64,000 bases of DNA. Source: Methylophilus sp. 14. GTDB lineage: Bacteria; Pseudomonadota; Gammaproteobacteria; Burkholderiales; Methylophilaceae. The position numbers and the translations under genes are program-made. Below, in pieces: positions 28,411-37,187 of this stretch (position 1 is its first letter; the number at the start of each line of letters is the position of its first letter). The stretch covers positions 806,001 through 870,000 of the forward strand of contig NZ_JADKYS010000001.1 of the NCBI RefSeq assembly GCF_015354345.1, in the 5' to 3' direction. The notes under the pieces were generated by a model. It was not told the DNA's origin. It was given only the letters and a program-made list of their open reading frames with translations, and searched no databases.

Positions 28411-30519
28411 ATGCAAAAACAAACTTTTAAACGGCAAAACATCTCTGCTGAGTTAAGCAAGTTACGGAGCAATTTTCAAACCCTGATTGCAGGGAATGCA
28501 AATTACTTTGGACACTTATCAGGCGCCACTTTGCCCAAGGCAGTACAAAAAATTCAAGGTAATACTCACTATGAGAGCCTGGGTTGCCTGGGATTGCAGC
28601 CGCAATTTAATTTGCTCAAAGCCGTGGTCTATATTAACCAGGACAGTGGTTATGCTGGCAGTTTGTGTTCAGCGGGCTCGCAAGAATATGTGCGGTTTTA
28701 TTTATCCTTTGACGATGGGGTAAGCTGGGTCGATCAGGGGCTGACCAGTTTAAATGTCCACGACGTGAAACATGACGGCCGCTTGGAATATGCGGTAGAG
28801 ATGCCGGTGGATATCAAGCGCTACTCCTGCAAAAAACCGAATCAACTTTTAGCGCGCGCGATCTTGTCCTGGGGCGTGGCGCCGCCAGCCAATACGCCTC
28901 ATTATATTCCTGTTTGGGGGAATGCGGTCAGCGCCCATATTCTGGCACAACCAGCGCAACACCTGCTACTTAAAGACTTGATTGATATTTCAATTTTGAA
29001 AGAGGTGAGCGCGCTGGTGGACCTGGATTTGAAGGTGCCTACCACCGTTTTGCCAGTGAATTATGTGGCCCTCGAAAAAAGTTATAGCGAGGCACAACTG
29101 GCACCCCACCGTTTGGCTTACCCGTTAGTGCATGCCTTGATGGCGCAGCCTGCCAAACTCAGTGCATTGCAAGCACAGGGAGCACATGCGTTTGGCCCGC
29201 TGAAATTTGATTGGCCTAAAGTCATAGACAGTATCGCCAATACAGATGGCAATATTGATTTTGAAGAGCTCAATTGTATTGGTTTGCAACCAAAAGCTAC
29301 GCTGGACCATTTGGTTGGCGTGTTGAAGATCAAGAAGTCACAGGGGTATGCGGGTGGCCTATGTACAAAAGGCAGTCAGGAGTATGTGCGTTTTTATCTG
29401 GACTTTGGCGCAGGCTGGCAAGATATGGGGCTGACTTCGGTGCAGGTGCACGATATTGCTAGTATGCCCAAAGATGGCTTCAATTATGCGGTGTTTTTAC
29501 CGGTTGATTTGAGCCAATATAAAAAGCCCTGCAAGCAGGGGCCTGTGTATGCAAAAATGCGCGCCATTCTCTCGTGGAGTTCACCGCCGCCAGCTAACAC
29601 GCCCGATTATCAGCCGGTATGGGGCAATACTGAAAATACCACCGTGATGTTAACGCCGGGCATGGCTAATCAGGGCGGTAAGCCTGCACCTATCATTACC
29701 GCGGTTTGCGGGCAAAGTATTGCCGATATTCACCCGACGACAGGCACATTGACCAACGCTGCCTTCAGTGATGCGCCATTTGGCAATAGTCTTTGGATTA
29801 GCGGCCATATTGGCAATGCGCCAGATGCCAGCAGTGGCATAAGCAAGCTCAAATACCGTTTGAACTACAGCACGGACGGCATACACTTTAACCCTGTGAC
29901 TAATCCTTTCAAACTGGCCTTAGAGCAGTTAAGTGGCGGTAGCTGGACGTTCCCGGCACCTGTCACGCAAACACCGCTGGCAGATGGTTATATTGAATAT
30001 CAGGAAGACTTGATCGCGCCGGTACAAACATTTGTCAATCTGGATATTCTGGGTGTCTTGCACACGGTAGGCGATAGCAGCCCTTATCGCTGGTTGCAGG
30101 TGGAGGTTGTTGATGCTTTAAACCCAGCAATTTCTTATGTATCTAATACAATTAAAGTGCGGGTGGATAACACGGCGCCAACAGCAAGCATCACTATGGA
30201 TCAAGGCCCTTGTTCTGATATTAAGGTAGGGGATGCGATTACGGGTAGCTATAGCGCGTCAGATGATTTCCTGGGTGGCGTCTCTATTGCTATTCTTGGT
30301 AATCCAGGAGGCGTACTCAGCAAAACCCCAGCGGTCAGCACCTCTAGCAATGAGTCGGGCACCTGGCGTTTAGAAACAACAGGCATGACCAAGTGTGGTT
30401 ATGTGGTGCAATTGACCTGTTCTGATCGTGCATTAATAGGCTATGCCAGTGGCACCGCCTATTACACGGGTGGTGGACATCAGTTTCAGCCTGCGGCCAT
30501 CGGTTTCTGTTTGAGGTAG
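28411..30519 (+). CDS. unknown 702-residue protein with a duplicated domain
   Basis: I do not recognise this protein. It contains two copies of a domain of about 120 residues, at about 55-176 and 285-408. Shared blocks are GLQP, GYAG-LC, GSQEYVRFYL, GLTS-VHD, RAILSW and PPANTP-Y-PVWGN. Each copy keeps three cysteines (59, 86, 140 and 289, 318, 374). Residues 430-702 look like beta-sandwich material, with an Ig-like segment around VDNTAPTASITMD and four more cysteines after 600. No signal peptide, lipobox or membrane helix is visible, which is odd for such a cysteine-bearing, beta-rich protein. It stands alone between rnhB and the ferredoxin, with the HTH gene upstream and a terminator downstream. 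Confidence 0.85.
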   Translation: MQKQTFKRQNISAELSKLRSNFQTLIAGNANYFGHLSGATLPKAVQKIQGNTHYESLGCLGLQPQFNLLKAVVYINQDSGYAGSLCSAGSQEYVRFYLSFDDGVSWVDQGLTSLNVHDVKHDGRLEYAVEMPVDIKRYSCKKPNQLLARAILSWGVAPPANTPHYIPVWGNAVSAHILAQPAQHLLLKDLIDISILKEVSALVDLDLKVPTTVLPVNYVALEKSYSEAQLAPHRLAYPLVHALMAQPAKLSALQAQGAHAFGPLKFDWPKVIDSIANTDGNIDFEELNCIGLQPKATLDHLVGVLKIKKSQGYAGGLCTKGSQEYVRFYLDFGAGWQDMGLTSVQVHDIASMPKDGFNYAVFLPVDLSQYKKPCKQGPVYAKMRAILSWSSPPPANTPDYQPVWGNTENTTVMLTPGMANQGGKPAPIITAVCGQSIADIHPTTGTLTNAAFSDAPFGNSLWISGHIGNAPDASSGISKLKYRLNYSTDGIHFNPVTNPFKLALEQLSGGSWTFPAPVTQTPLADGYIEYQEDLIAPVQTFVNLDILGVLHTVGDSSPYRWLQVEVVDALNPAISYVSNTIKVRVDNTAPTASITMDQGPCSDIKVGDAITGSYSASDDFLGGVSIAILGNPGGVLSKTPAVSTSSNESGTWRLETTGMTKCGYVVQLTCSDRALIGYASGTAYYTGGGHQFQPAAIGFCLR

Positions 30520-30544
30520 CGGTGGATGGTCGGCATGTAAATGT

Positions 30545-30571
30545 AAAAAGCCGCTCATTGAGCGGCTTTTT
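30545..30571. terminator. bidirectional intrinsic terminator
   Basis: Perfect 11-bp stem A5-GCCGCT / AGCGGC-T5 with a 5-base loop, between the 702-residue gene (plus) and the ferredoxin gene (minus). It works on both strands. Confidence 0.92.
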
Positions 30572-30594
30572 ACGTTCGGCTAGGGGCAGACTGA

Positions 30595-30918
30595 TTATTC
30601 AATCAATTGTGCGGTTTTGCCTGCTTTGCCGTTCATGGCATCTGCATCTGGCAGCGGCTCTTTACGTGCGGTGATGGTTGGCCAAACGGTCGATAAGCGC
30701 GCGTTGAGGGCGATAAAGTGTTGTTGATCAGCCGGCACATCATCTTCAGAGAAAATGGCTTCTGCCGGGCACTCAGCAACGCACAGTGTGCAGTCAATAC
30801 ACTCATCCGGGTTGATTGCCAGGAAGTTAGGGCCTTCAACAAAGCAATCTACCGGGCATACATCGACGCAGTCGGTATATTTGCACTGAATACAATTCTC
30901 GGTTACTACATAAGTCAT
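30595..30918 (-). CDS. fdxA: 7Fe (3Fe-4S / 4Fe-4S) ferredoxin
   Basis: A 107-residue seven-iron ferredoxin of the Azotobacter FdI / FdxA type, a low-potential one-electron carrier. All nine cysteines of that type are present at 9, 12, 17, 21, 25, 40, 43, 46 and 50, in [17 protein letters not shown] and [12 protein letters not shown]. These serve one 3Fe-4S and one 4Fe-4S cluster. The C-terminal tail with [10 protein letters not shown] and VWPTIT also matches. It lies 86 bases downstream of cysN on the same strand and may carry electrons to the sulfite reductase of that cluster. AAGGA precedes the ATG. Confidence 0.95.
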   Translation of the reverse strand: MTYVVTENCIQCKYTDCVDVCPVDCFVEGPNFLAINPDECIDCTLCVAECPAEAIFSEDDVPADQQHFIALNARLSTVWPTITARKEPLPDADAMNGKAGKTAQLIE

Positions 30919-31004
30919 GTTTTAAATCCTTTGCAGGCTATGTCAGCCAAAACGATATTTTATTGCAATTTAGACAAATTGACGATGTATTGCTTTGTTT
31001 CTGA

Positions 31005-32279
31005 TCAAACAATCATGCCAGCGCCAACAGTGTTGTTGCTGCTTTCGTCAATGACAATAAAGGCACCGGTGGCGCGGTTCTTGTCGTAGCTGTCGACCAT
31101 CAGTGGTTGCGCCAGTTTGAAGCTGACACGCGCGATGTCATTCATCTTGAGGTCGGCTGTGGCTTGTTGCTCCAGCGTATTCACATCCACTTTGTATTGA
31201 ATGCTGCCAATTTTGGCTTTGGATTCACGCGTGGTGTGACGCACGATGTAAGTACGGGCAGGGGAGAGCGGTGTCTCCGACAACCAGCACACATGTGCCT
31301 CAATTTGTTTGACTGCTTCAGGTGCTTCACTGGTTTTAACGATCATGTCGCCACGTGAGGTGTCGATTTCATCTTCCAGCAACAGCGTAATGCTTTGTTC
31401 GGTTTGCGCAGTTTGCAGTTGCTCGTTGCCCACTTGGATGGCTTTGACCTTAGACTGGTAGCCATTTGGCAACACGGTCACCGCATCACCGACAGCGATT
31501 GAGCCAGATTCCACACGGCCCATAAAGCCACGGAAGTCGTGCAGCTCTGGGTTGGCAGAGTCGTGCGGGCGGCAGACAAACTGCACCGGGAAGCGGAACG
31601 CTTCTGCTTGTTCACTGTGGGCTGCTGGCGCTGCTTCAAGGATGTCCAGCAAGGTTTCGCCCTGGTACCAGTCCATATTGTCCAGACGGTCTACCAGCAT
31701 GTCACCGTTGAGGGCTGACATTGGGATAAACTTGATGTCACGTGCCTGTGCCAGACCAATTTCAGTCGCAAAAGCAATGTAGTCAGCTTTGATCTTTTCA
31801 TAAGTGGCTTGGTCATAGTCCACCAGGTCCATCTTGTTCACAGCCACGACGATATGCGGAATACCCACCAGGTGCGCCAGGTAGCTGTGACGGCGTGTTT
31901 GCGTCAGCACGCCTTTGCGCGCATCAATCAAAATGATCGCCAGGTTGGCAGTGGATGCCGCAGTGACCATGTTGCGTGTGTACTGCTCATGGCCAGGGGC
32001 GTCAGCAATGATGTATTTACGGGTGCCGGTGCTGAAGTAGCGGTAGGCGACGTCAATCGTAATGCCTTGTTCGCGCTCGGCTTGCAGGCCGTCTGTCAGC
32101 AATGACAGGTCAACCGCTTCCATGCCGCGCTTTTGCGAGGTGCGTGCAATATTGTTCAGCGTATCGGCCAAAATGGTTTTGGTGTCGTACAGCAAGCGGC
32201 CAATCAAGGTACTTTTGCCATCATCCACGCTGCCGCAGGTCATAAAGCGCAGCAAAGAGTCGTTATGTTGTGTCGTCAT
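31005..32279 (-). CDS. cysN: sulfate adenylyltransferase large subunit (GTPase)
   Basis: A 424-residue CysN, the GTPase subunit whose GTP hydrolysis drives CysD to form APS from sulfate and ATP. G motifs: CGSVDDGKSTLIGRLL (residues 15-30), DAPGHEQYTRNM and VNKMDLVD. EF-Tu-like domains 2 and 3 follow. It is CysN alone and carries no fused APS kinase, as expected when an APS reductase is used. The ATG at 32279, two bases after the cysD stop, was chosen. The frame is open further upstream, but only within cysD coding sequence. Confidence 0.96.
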   Translation of the reverse strand: MTTQHNDSLLRFMTCGSVDDGKSTLIGRLLYDTKTILADTLNNIARTSQKRGMEAVDLSLLTDGLQAEREQGITIDVAYRYFSTGTRKYIIADAPGHEQYTRNMVTAASTANLAIILIDARKGVLTQTRRHSYLAHLVGIPHIVVAVNKMDLVDYDQATYEKIKADYIAFATEIGLAQARDIKFIPMSALNGDMLVDRLDNMDWYQGETLLDILEAAPAAHSEQAEAFRFPVQFVCRPHDSANPELHDFRGFMGRVESGSIAVGDAVTVLPNGYQSKVKAIQVGNEQLQTAQTEQSITLLLEDEIDTSRGDMIVKTSEAPEAVKQIEAHVCWLSETPLSPARTYIVRHTTRESKAKIGSIQYKVDVNTLEQQATADLKMNDIARVSFKLAQPLMVDSYDKNRATGAFIVIDESSNNTVGAGMIV

Positions 32280-32280
32280 A

Positions 32281-33210
32281 TTAGAAATAACCTTCTTTCT
32301 TGCGCTGCTCCATGGAAGCATCGGACGTTTGATCGTCCAGGCGAGTCGCGCCGCGCTCGGTAATGGTGGTGGTGGCCGTTTCTACCACAATCTTGCTCAC
32401 ATCATCGGCATCGGAAATCACCGGGGCGGTACAAGTCACATCGCCTACAGTACGGAAGCGTACCTGCATATTGATGATTTCTTCCCCTGCTTTTGGCTGG
32501 TTAATCAGCTCGCCGGAGGCCAAAGGCACATTCACCGGAAAGATAGCACCGTGACGCATGACGATGTCACGCTGGTGGGCAAAGTAAATGCTAGGCAGTT
32601 CGAGTTTTTCGCGCTCGATATACTGCCAAACGTCCATTTCAGTCCAGTTGGATATCGGGAAGGCACGAATGTTTTCGCCTTTGTGCACACGGGCGTTATA
32701 CAGGTTCCACAGCTCAGGACGCTGGTTTTTCGGGTCCCACTGGCCAAATTCATCACGGAAACTCATGATGCGCTCTTTGGCACGGGCTTTTTCTTCGTCA
32801 CGGCGCGCACCGCCGATGCAGCAATCAAAGCCAAACTCTTCAATGGCTTCAAGCAAAGTCACGGACTGGTGCTTGTTGCGTGGTTCATCTGGTGTTTTCA
32901 ATACCACGGTGCCGCGCTTCATGGAGTCTTCTACCGAGCGCACAATCAGGCGCTCGCCGAGCTCAGCCGCACGCTGGTCACGGAAGTTAATCACTTCCTG
33001 ATAGTTGTGGCCGGTATCGATATGCATGAGCGGGAAGGGGAAGCGGCCAGGGCGGAATGCTTTTTCTGCCAGGCGCAAAATGCACAGGGAATCTTTCCCG
33101 CCCGAAAACAGCAATACCGGGTTGGCGCATTGGCCTGCCACTTCACGCAGAATATGGATGGCTTCAGCTTCCAGCCAGTCCAAATGACTTAAAGGTTGTT
33201 TTGTAGACAT
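32281..33210 (-). CDS. cysD: sulfate adenylyltransferase small subunit
   Basis: A 309-residue CysD, an ATP pyrophosphatase-type enzyme that forms adenosine 5'-phosphosulfate. The PP-loop SGGKDS is at residues 36-41, with HIDTGHNYQEVINFRD and GGARRDEEKARAKER further on. The ATG at 33210 gives the family N-terminus STKQPLSHLDWLEAEAI. The frame remains open for 74 more codons upstream, but those are cysH coding sequence read in another frame. Confidence 0.97.
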   Translation of the reverse strand: MSTKQPLSHLDWLEAEAIHILREVAGQCANPVLLFSGGKDSLCILRLAEKAFRPGRFPFPLMHIDTGHNYQEVINFRDQRAAELGERLIVRSVEDSMKRGTVVLKTPDEPRNKHQSVTLLEAIEEFGFDCCIGGARRDEEKARAKERIMSFRDEFGQWDPKNQRPELWNLYNARVHKGENIRAFPISNWTEMDVWQYIEREKLELPSIYFAHQRDIVMRHGAIFPVNVPLASGELINQPKAGEEIINMQVRFRTVGDVTCTAPVISDADDVSKIVVETATTTITERGATRLDDQTSDASMEQRKKEGYF

Positions 33211-33232
33211 GATTATTTCAATCGTTACGAAT

Positions 33233-33991
33233 TTATTTTTTGACGTGCAAGCCGCACTCTTTGCTGTCAGGGTTTTCCCACCACCAACGGCCAGCGCGGA
33301 TATCTTCCCCCATCGCGACTGAGCGCGTACAAGGGGCGCAGCCAATGCTAGGGTAGAACTGGTCGTGCAGGCCGTTGTAAGGCACTTCAAACAGGCGGAT
33401 GTAGGCCCAGACTTCTTTCTCTGTCCAGTCACTCAGCGGGTTGAATTTTTCCAGTTGGTTGCCTGCGTCGTATTCGCGGGTTGGCAAATGGCTACGCGTC
33501 GCGGCTTGCTCGGCACGCATGCCGGTAATCCAGGCTTGCTTGCCAGCCAGCGCGCGTTGCAATGGCTCCACTTTACGCATATGGCAGCAGGCTTTACGCA
33601 GGTCTATGCTCTCGTAGAAGGCATTGATGCCTTGTGTACGCACATAACTTTCTACTGCCTCGTGTTTAGGGAAAAACACCAGCGGTTTAATGACGTAGGT
33701 TTGCTCAACATCAGCCATCAGCGTGTAGGTTTCCGCAGGCAGGCGACCAGTATCCAGCGAGAAAATCTCGATCGCCAGTTTTTCTTTGGCAATGAGGTCA
33801 GTCAGCACCATATCCTCTGCGCCATAACTGTTGGCGAAGGTGATGGCCGGGAACTCAGCCGCAGCGACTTGCAGCAAGGCCAGCACTTGCGCACGTTTGG
33901 CGTGTACGCTGGCAACCAGAGCGTCTGTCAGTTCTGGACGCGTGGCCGGGTTGCTGGCCGCTGGTTTGAGCATGCTGACGCCGAAACTCAT
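33233..33991 (-). CDS. cysH: assimilatory adenylylsulfate (APS) reductase
   Basis: A 252-residue reductase that converts APS to sulfite using thioredoxin or similar thiols. The cysteine pairs CC at 135-136 and CAPC at 218-221 bind a 4Fe-4S cluster, which marks the APS-using rather than PAPS-using type. The catalytic cysteine is in the C-terminal ECGLH (Cys246). The ATG at 33991 overlaps the DUF934 stop (ATGA) and is preferred to an upstream GTG at 34012. The absence of cysC in the cluster agrees with direct use of APS. Confidence 0.95.
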   Translation of the reverse strand: MSFGVSMLKPAASNPATRPELTDALVASVHAKRAQVLALLQVAAAEFPAITFANSYGAEDMVLTDLIAKEKLAIEIFSLDTGRLPAETYTLMADVEQTYVIKPLVFFPKHEAVESYVRTQGINAFYESIDLRKACCHMRKVEPLQRALAGKQAWITGMRAEQAATRSHLPTREYDAGNQLEKFNPLSDWTEKEVWAYIRLFEVPYNGLHDQFYPSIGCAPCTRSVAMGEDIRAGRWWWENPDSKECGLHVKK

Positions 33992-34605
33992 GCGCGGTTC
34001 ACTCTGCGCCACACAGGCACGTCTGCCACGCCACCCTGGTAAGGCTGGCTGAAATCATTCAGGCTGGCCAGTGCGTCTTCAGCGGAGCGGTCGGCACGGA
34101 TTAAAAAGCTATTGAAACCAGCGCGCTTGTGGAAGAACAATTGGTCACGTAATACGTCACCAATCGCACGCAATTCATTTTTAAAGCCGAAGCGTGTGCG
34201 CAACCAGTTGCCCAGGGTGAAGATACGGCCATCGGCAAAACGCTCTACAAACACCGCAATCAGTGGCAGTGTGTTGAGGTCAGTAAACTCTGCCTGCAAG
34301 GCTTCGGCGGTTTCGTTGGTGGCCAGGACGATGCCCAGTTCACCAGCCGCCAGGCGTGATTGCAGCTCAGCTTTACGTGCTTGCCAGATGGTCAGCGGGA
34401 CCAGAATCTTGCCTGTGGCAGGGATCTCGGTATTGGCAATTTGTTCTGCCGTATAGGTTTGTTCGCCTGTGAGTTTGAACAGGACGACTTTACCAGCCTG
34501 TTTACGCACAGACTCTTCACCGGCAGCCGGTGGGACCACGCGGATCCACGCATCTGCGACAATGCTAGCTTGGCCATTGGCGGCCAATTGAATCAGTTGG
34601 CTCAT
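33988..34605 (-). CDS. DUF934 protein of the sulfate assimilation cluster
   Basis: A 205-residue DUF934 protein, a family found with cysI and cysH in betaproteobacteria. The C-terminal half holds the conserved ADGRIFTLGNWLRTRFGFKNELRAIGDVLRDQLFFHKRAGFNSFLIR region. It overlaps cysI by one base (TAATG) and cysH by four, so the three are translated together. Family members are assumed to assist sulfite reduction, but no biochemical activity is known to me. No cysteines for cofactors are evident. Confidence 0.88.
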   Translation of the reverse strand: MSQLIQLAANGQASIVADAWIRVVPPAAGEESVRKQAGKVVLFKLTGEQTYTAEQIANTEIPATGKILVPLTIWQARKAELQSRLAAGELGIVLATNETAEALQAEFTDLNTLPLIAVFVERFADGRIFTLGNWLRTRFGFKNELRAIGDVLRDQLFFHKRAGFNSFLIRADRSAEDALASLNDFSQPYQGGVADVPVWRRVNRA

Positions 34606-36269
34606 TATGCAGTTTCCTTTTCAGCGTAAACGTGGGCTTTGAACGGCGCGACGCCTAAACGACGCACGGTATCAATAAAGCGCTCTTCGTCTTGGCGCTC
34701 ACGCACGTAGACTTCGATCAGGCGCTGGACCACGCCCGGCATTTCTTCTGCCGAGAATGAGGGGCCAATCACAGCACCGATGCTGGCGTCATTGCCTTGT
34801 TTACCACCAACGGTGACCTGATACCATTCGGAACCATCTTTATCCACGCCCAAAATGCCGATATGACCGACGTGGTGGTGACCGCAAGCATTCATGCAGC
34901 CGGAGATGTTGAGTTCAAGGTCACCAATCTCATACAGGTAATCCAGGTTGTCGAATTGCATTTGAATCGCTTCGGCAATCGGGATGGACTTGGCGTTAGC
35001 CAGGCTGCAGAAATCGCCGCCCGGGCAGCAGATAATGTCAGTCAGCAAGCCAATGTTCGGTGTTGCCAAACCAGCCTCGCGGGCTTTTTCCCATACGGCA
35101 AACAGGTCAGAAACTTGTACATCTGCCAGAATCAGGTTTTGCTCATGTGAAGAACGCAACTCGCCAAAACTGTAAGCATCGGCCAGGTCTGCCACCACGT
35201 GCATTTGCTCGCTGGTGATGTCACCAGGCGCTTTGCCGTGTGGCTTGAGTGACAGCGTCACGGCACGGTAGCCAGGCACGCGGTGCGGTTGTACGCAACG
35301 TTTGACCCAAGCGGCAAAGGCCGGGTTGCTGGCCACGGCAGCGTCAAAAGACGCATCATGCGCAGGCAGGGTTTTGTATGGCATAGGCTCAAAGTACTTG
35401 GCCACGCGATCCAGTTCGTTTTGTGTGATGGTCAATGGGCCATCTTTCAAATGCGCCCATTCTTCTTCTACCTGGCGTTTGAATTCTTCAATGCCCAGGG
35501 CTTTCACCAGAATCTTGATACGCGCTTTGTAAGCGTTGTCGCGACGACCGTGGATGTTATAGACACGGATCACGGCTTCGCAGTAAGACAATACATGTTG
35601 CCATTCCAGGTGTTCGCGAATCACGGTACCCAAGATAGGCGTACGGCCCAGGCCGCCACCGACCCAGACTTTAATCGCCATCTGGCCTTGTACATCCTTG
35701 TAGAACTCGAGGCCGATATCGTGCGCTTGCACAATGGCGCGGTCTTTTTCTGTACCTGACACGGCGATTTTGAATTTACGTGGCAGCAGGGCGAACTCAG
35801 GGTGGAAGGTGCTCCACTGGCGCATGATTTCTGCAATCGCACGTGGGTCTATGATTTCGTCTGGTGCAATACCGGCAAACTGGTCAGTCGTAATGTTACG
35901 AATGCAGTTGCCTGAAGTTTGAATGGCGTGCATTTCAACCGTTGCCAGTTCGGCCAGAATCTCTGGGGTGTCTTCCAGTTTGGGCCAGTTCAATTGCAGG
36001 TTCTGGCGCGTACTGAAGTGACCGTAGCCACGGTCATATTTTTGGGCAATATCGCCGAGCTTGCGCAATTGTTTGCTGGATATCAGGCCGTAAGGCACAG
36101 CGATACGCAACATGGGCGCATGGCGTTGAATATACAGGCCGTTTTGCAAACGCAGTGGGCGGTATTCTTCATCAGTTAACTCGCCTGCGAGGTAGCGGCG
36201 GGTTTGGTCGCGGTATTGGGCGACACGTTCATTGACAATCTGTTGGTCTATAGGGTCGTATTTATACAT
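34605..36269 (-). CDS. cysI: sulfite reductase hemoprotein (siroheme, 4Fe-4S)
   Basis: A 554-residue sulfite reductase that reduces sulfite to sulfide with six electrons. The two halves of the siroheme-4Fe-4S ligand set are CPGGDFC (near residue 413) and CMNAC (near residue 458, in NISGCMNACGHHH). The N-terminal part has the ferredoxin-like half domain block GLYIQRHAPMLRIAVPYG and RQNLQLNW. No flavoprotein partner (CysJ) is encoded nearby, so the donor is probably a ferredoxin. It is the first gene of the cysI-DUF934-cysH-cysD-cysN unit. Confidence 0.94.
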   Translation of the reverse strand: MYKYDPIDQQIVNERVAQYRDQTRRYLAGELTDEEYRPLRLQNGLYIQRHAPMLRIAVPYGLISSKQLRKLGDIAQKYDRGYGHFSTRQNLQLNWPKLEDTPEILAELATVEMHAIQTSGNCIRNITTDQFAGIAPDEIIDPRAIAEIMRQWSTFHPEFALLPRKFKIAVSGTEKDRAIVQAHDIGLEFYKDVQGQMAIKVWVGGGLGRTPILGTVIREHLEWQHVLSYCEAVIRVYNIHGRRDNAYKARIKILVKALGIEEFKRQVEEEWAHLKDGPLTITQNELDRVAKYFEPMPYKTLPAHDASFDAAVASNPAFAAWVKRCVQPHRVPGYRAVTLSLKPHGKAPGDITSEQMHVVADLADAYSFGELRSSHEQNLILADVQVSDLFAVWEKAREAGLATPNIGLLTDIICCPGGDFCSLANAKSIPIAEAIQMQFDNLDYLYEIGDLELNISGCMNACGHHHVGHIGILGVDKDGSEWYQVTVGGKQGNDASIGAVIGPSFSAEEMPGVVQRLIEVYVRERQDEERFIDTVRRLGVAPFKAHVYAEKETA

Positions 36270-36310
36270 GCTTGAGTCACTTTGTTCGCAAAAAGCGAAG
36301 AGGCAATATT

Positions 36311-37081
36311 TTAATGGAAAACTAGCTTAAAGCCTACAAAAATCAATATCATAGCCAGTGCAATGCGTACCCAGTGCTCGGCCACGCGTGAACTCATGTG
36401 GCTGCCAAGATAGATGCCTGGAATGGAGCCTATCAGTAAGGTCCCCAATAATTGATAGTCTATGGTGCCCAAAGAAGCGTGTCCCAAACCAGCCACCAGT
36501 GTGAGGGGCACGGCGTGGGCAATATCACTCCCGACGATGGTGGTGATTTTTTCTTTGGGGTAGAGCAGAATCAAGGCCGTTACACCCAGTGCACCTGCGC
36601 CCACTGAAGTCAGTGTGACCAGGGCACCTAGCACGATACCTAGTACCACGGTTGCACCGGGCACATAGCGTGCTGGAATCCACTCCTCTTTTGCCACTAA
36701 AGACATCAGTTTGTTGCGCAATAGCACGGCGACGGACGTCACAATCAGTGCAATCCCCAACCAAAACTTGATGGTAGAGACCACGTTGCCTGATTGCAGA
36801 TCCATACTGTGCAGTGCCCACAGTGTGAGCATAGAGGCGGGCACACTGCCGACGGCCAGGCGCTTGACGATGGTCCAGTCAATGTTGCCCAGTTTGCCGT
36901 GTGCAAAAATGCCTACAGATTTAGTCACCGAGGCGTACAGTAAATCTGTGCCTACGGCGACTGCCGGTTTAATGTTGTAGAGTAATAAGAGGATGGGCGT
37001 CATTAAGGAGCCGCCACCAACGCCTGTTAACCCTACCAAAAAGCCAACCACAAATCCTGCCAGTATGTATCCGAATTCCAT
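36311..37081 (-). CDS. TSUP-family (TauE/SafE) membrane permease
   Basis: A 256-residue polytopic membrane protein of the sulfite exporter TauE/SafE family. The first repeat starts with GYILAGFVVGFLVGLTGVGGGSLMTPILLLL and the second with GATVVLGIVLGALVTLTSVGAGALG, the characteristic inverted-repeat glycine motifs. It lies 41 bases upstream of cysI on the same strand and divergent from the CysB-type regulator, so transport of sulfate, sulfite or another sulfur compound is likely. The substrate is inferred from context. Confidence 0.9.
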   Translation of the reverse strand: MEFGYILAGFVVGFLVGLTGVGGGSLMTPILLLLYNIKPAVAVGTDLLYASVTKSVGIFAHGKLGNIDWTIVKRLAVGSVPASMLTLWALHSMDLQSGNVVSTIKFWLGIALIVTSVAVLLRNKLMSLVAKEEWIPARYVPGATVVLGIVLGALVTLTSVGAGALGVTALILLYPKEKITTIVGSDIAHAVPLTLVAGLGHASLGTIDYQLLGTLLIGSIPGIYLGSHMSSRVAEHWVRIALAMILIFVGFKLVFH

Positions 37082-37131
37082 GAGGAGTATCTTGAGAAAT
37101 ATAACCGCGGGATAATATCAGTCTTTTAATG

Positions 37132-37149
37132 ATTGATTTAATAATCAAT
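37132..37149. promoter_or_regulatory. palindrome in the divergent TSUP/cysB intergenic region
   Basis: ATTGATT TAAT AATCAAT, perfect 7-bp arms around a 4-base centre, midway between two divergent genes. LysR regulators bind such dyads, so this is a candidate operator of the CysB-type protein or an overlapping promoter. Confidence 0.5.
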
Positions 37150-37187
37150 TGTTCTATGATATAGCATTTGGTTATATGGGGTTGGCA

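Noticed and set aside
31005-32279. CysN seen as a truncated CysNC fusion
   Set aside because: The protein has the full length of stand-alone CysN, and an APS-type CysH makes an APS kinase unnecessary.
32062-33192. 376-codon plus-strand ORF opposite cysN and cysD
   Set aside because: Runs antisense through both genes and has no family features.
33211-33432. 74-residue N-terminal extension of CysD
   Set aside because: It reads through the 3' end of cysH in a different frame. The family N-terminus and spacing fit the ATG at 33210.
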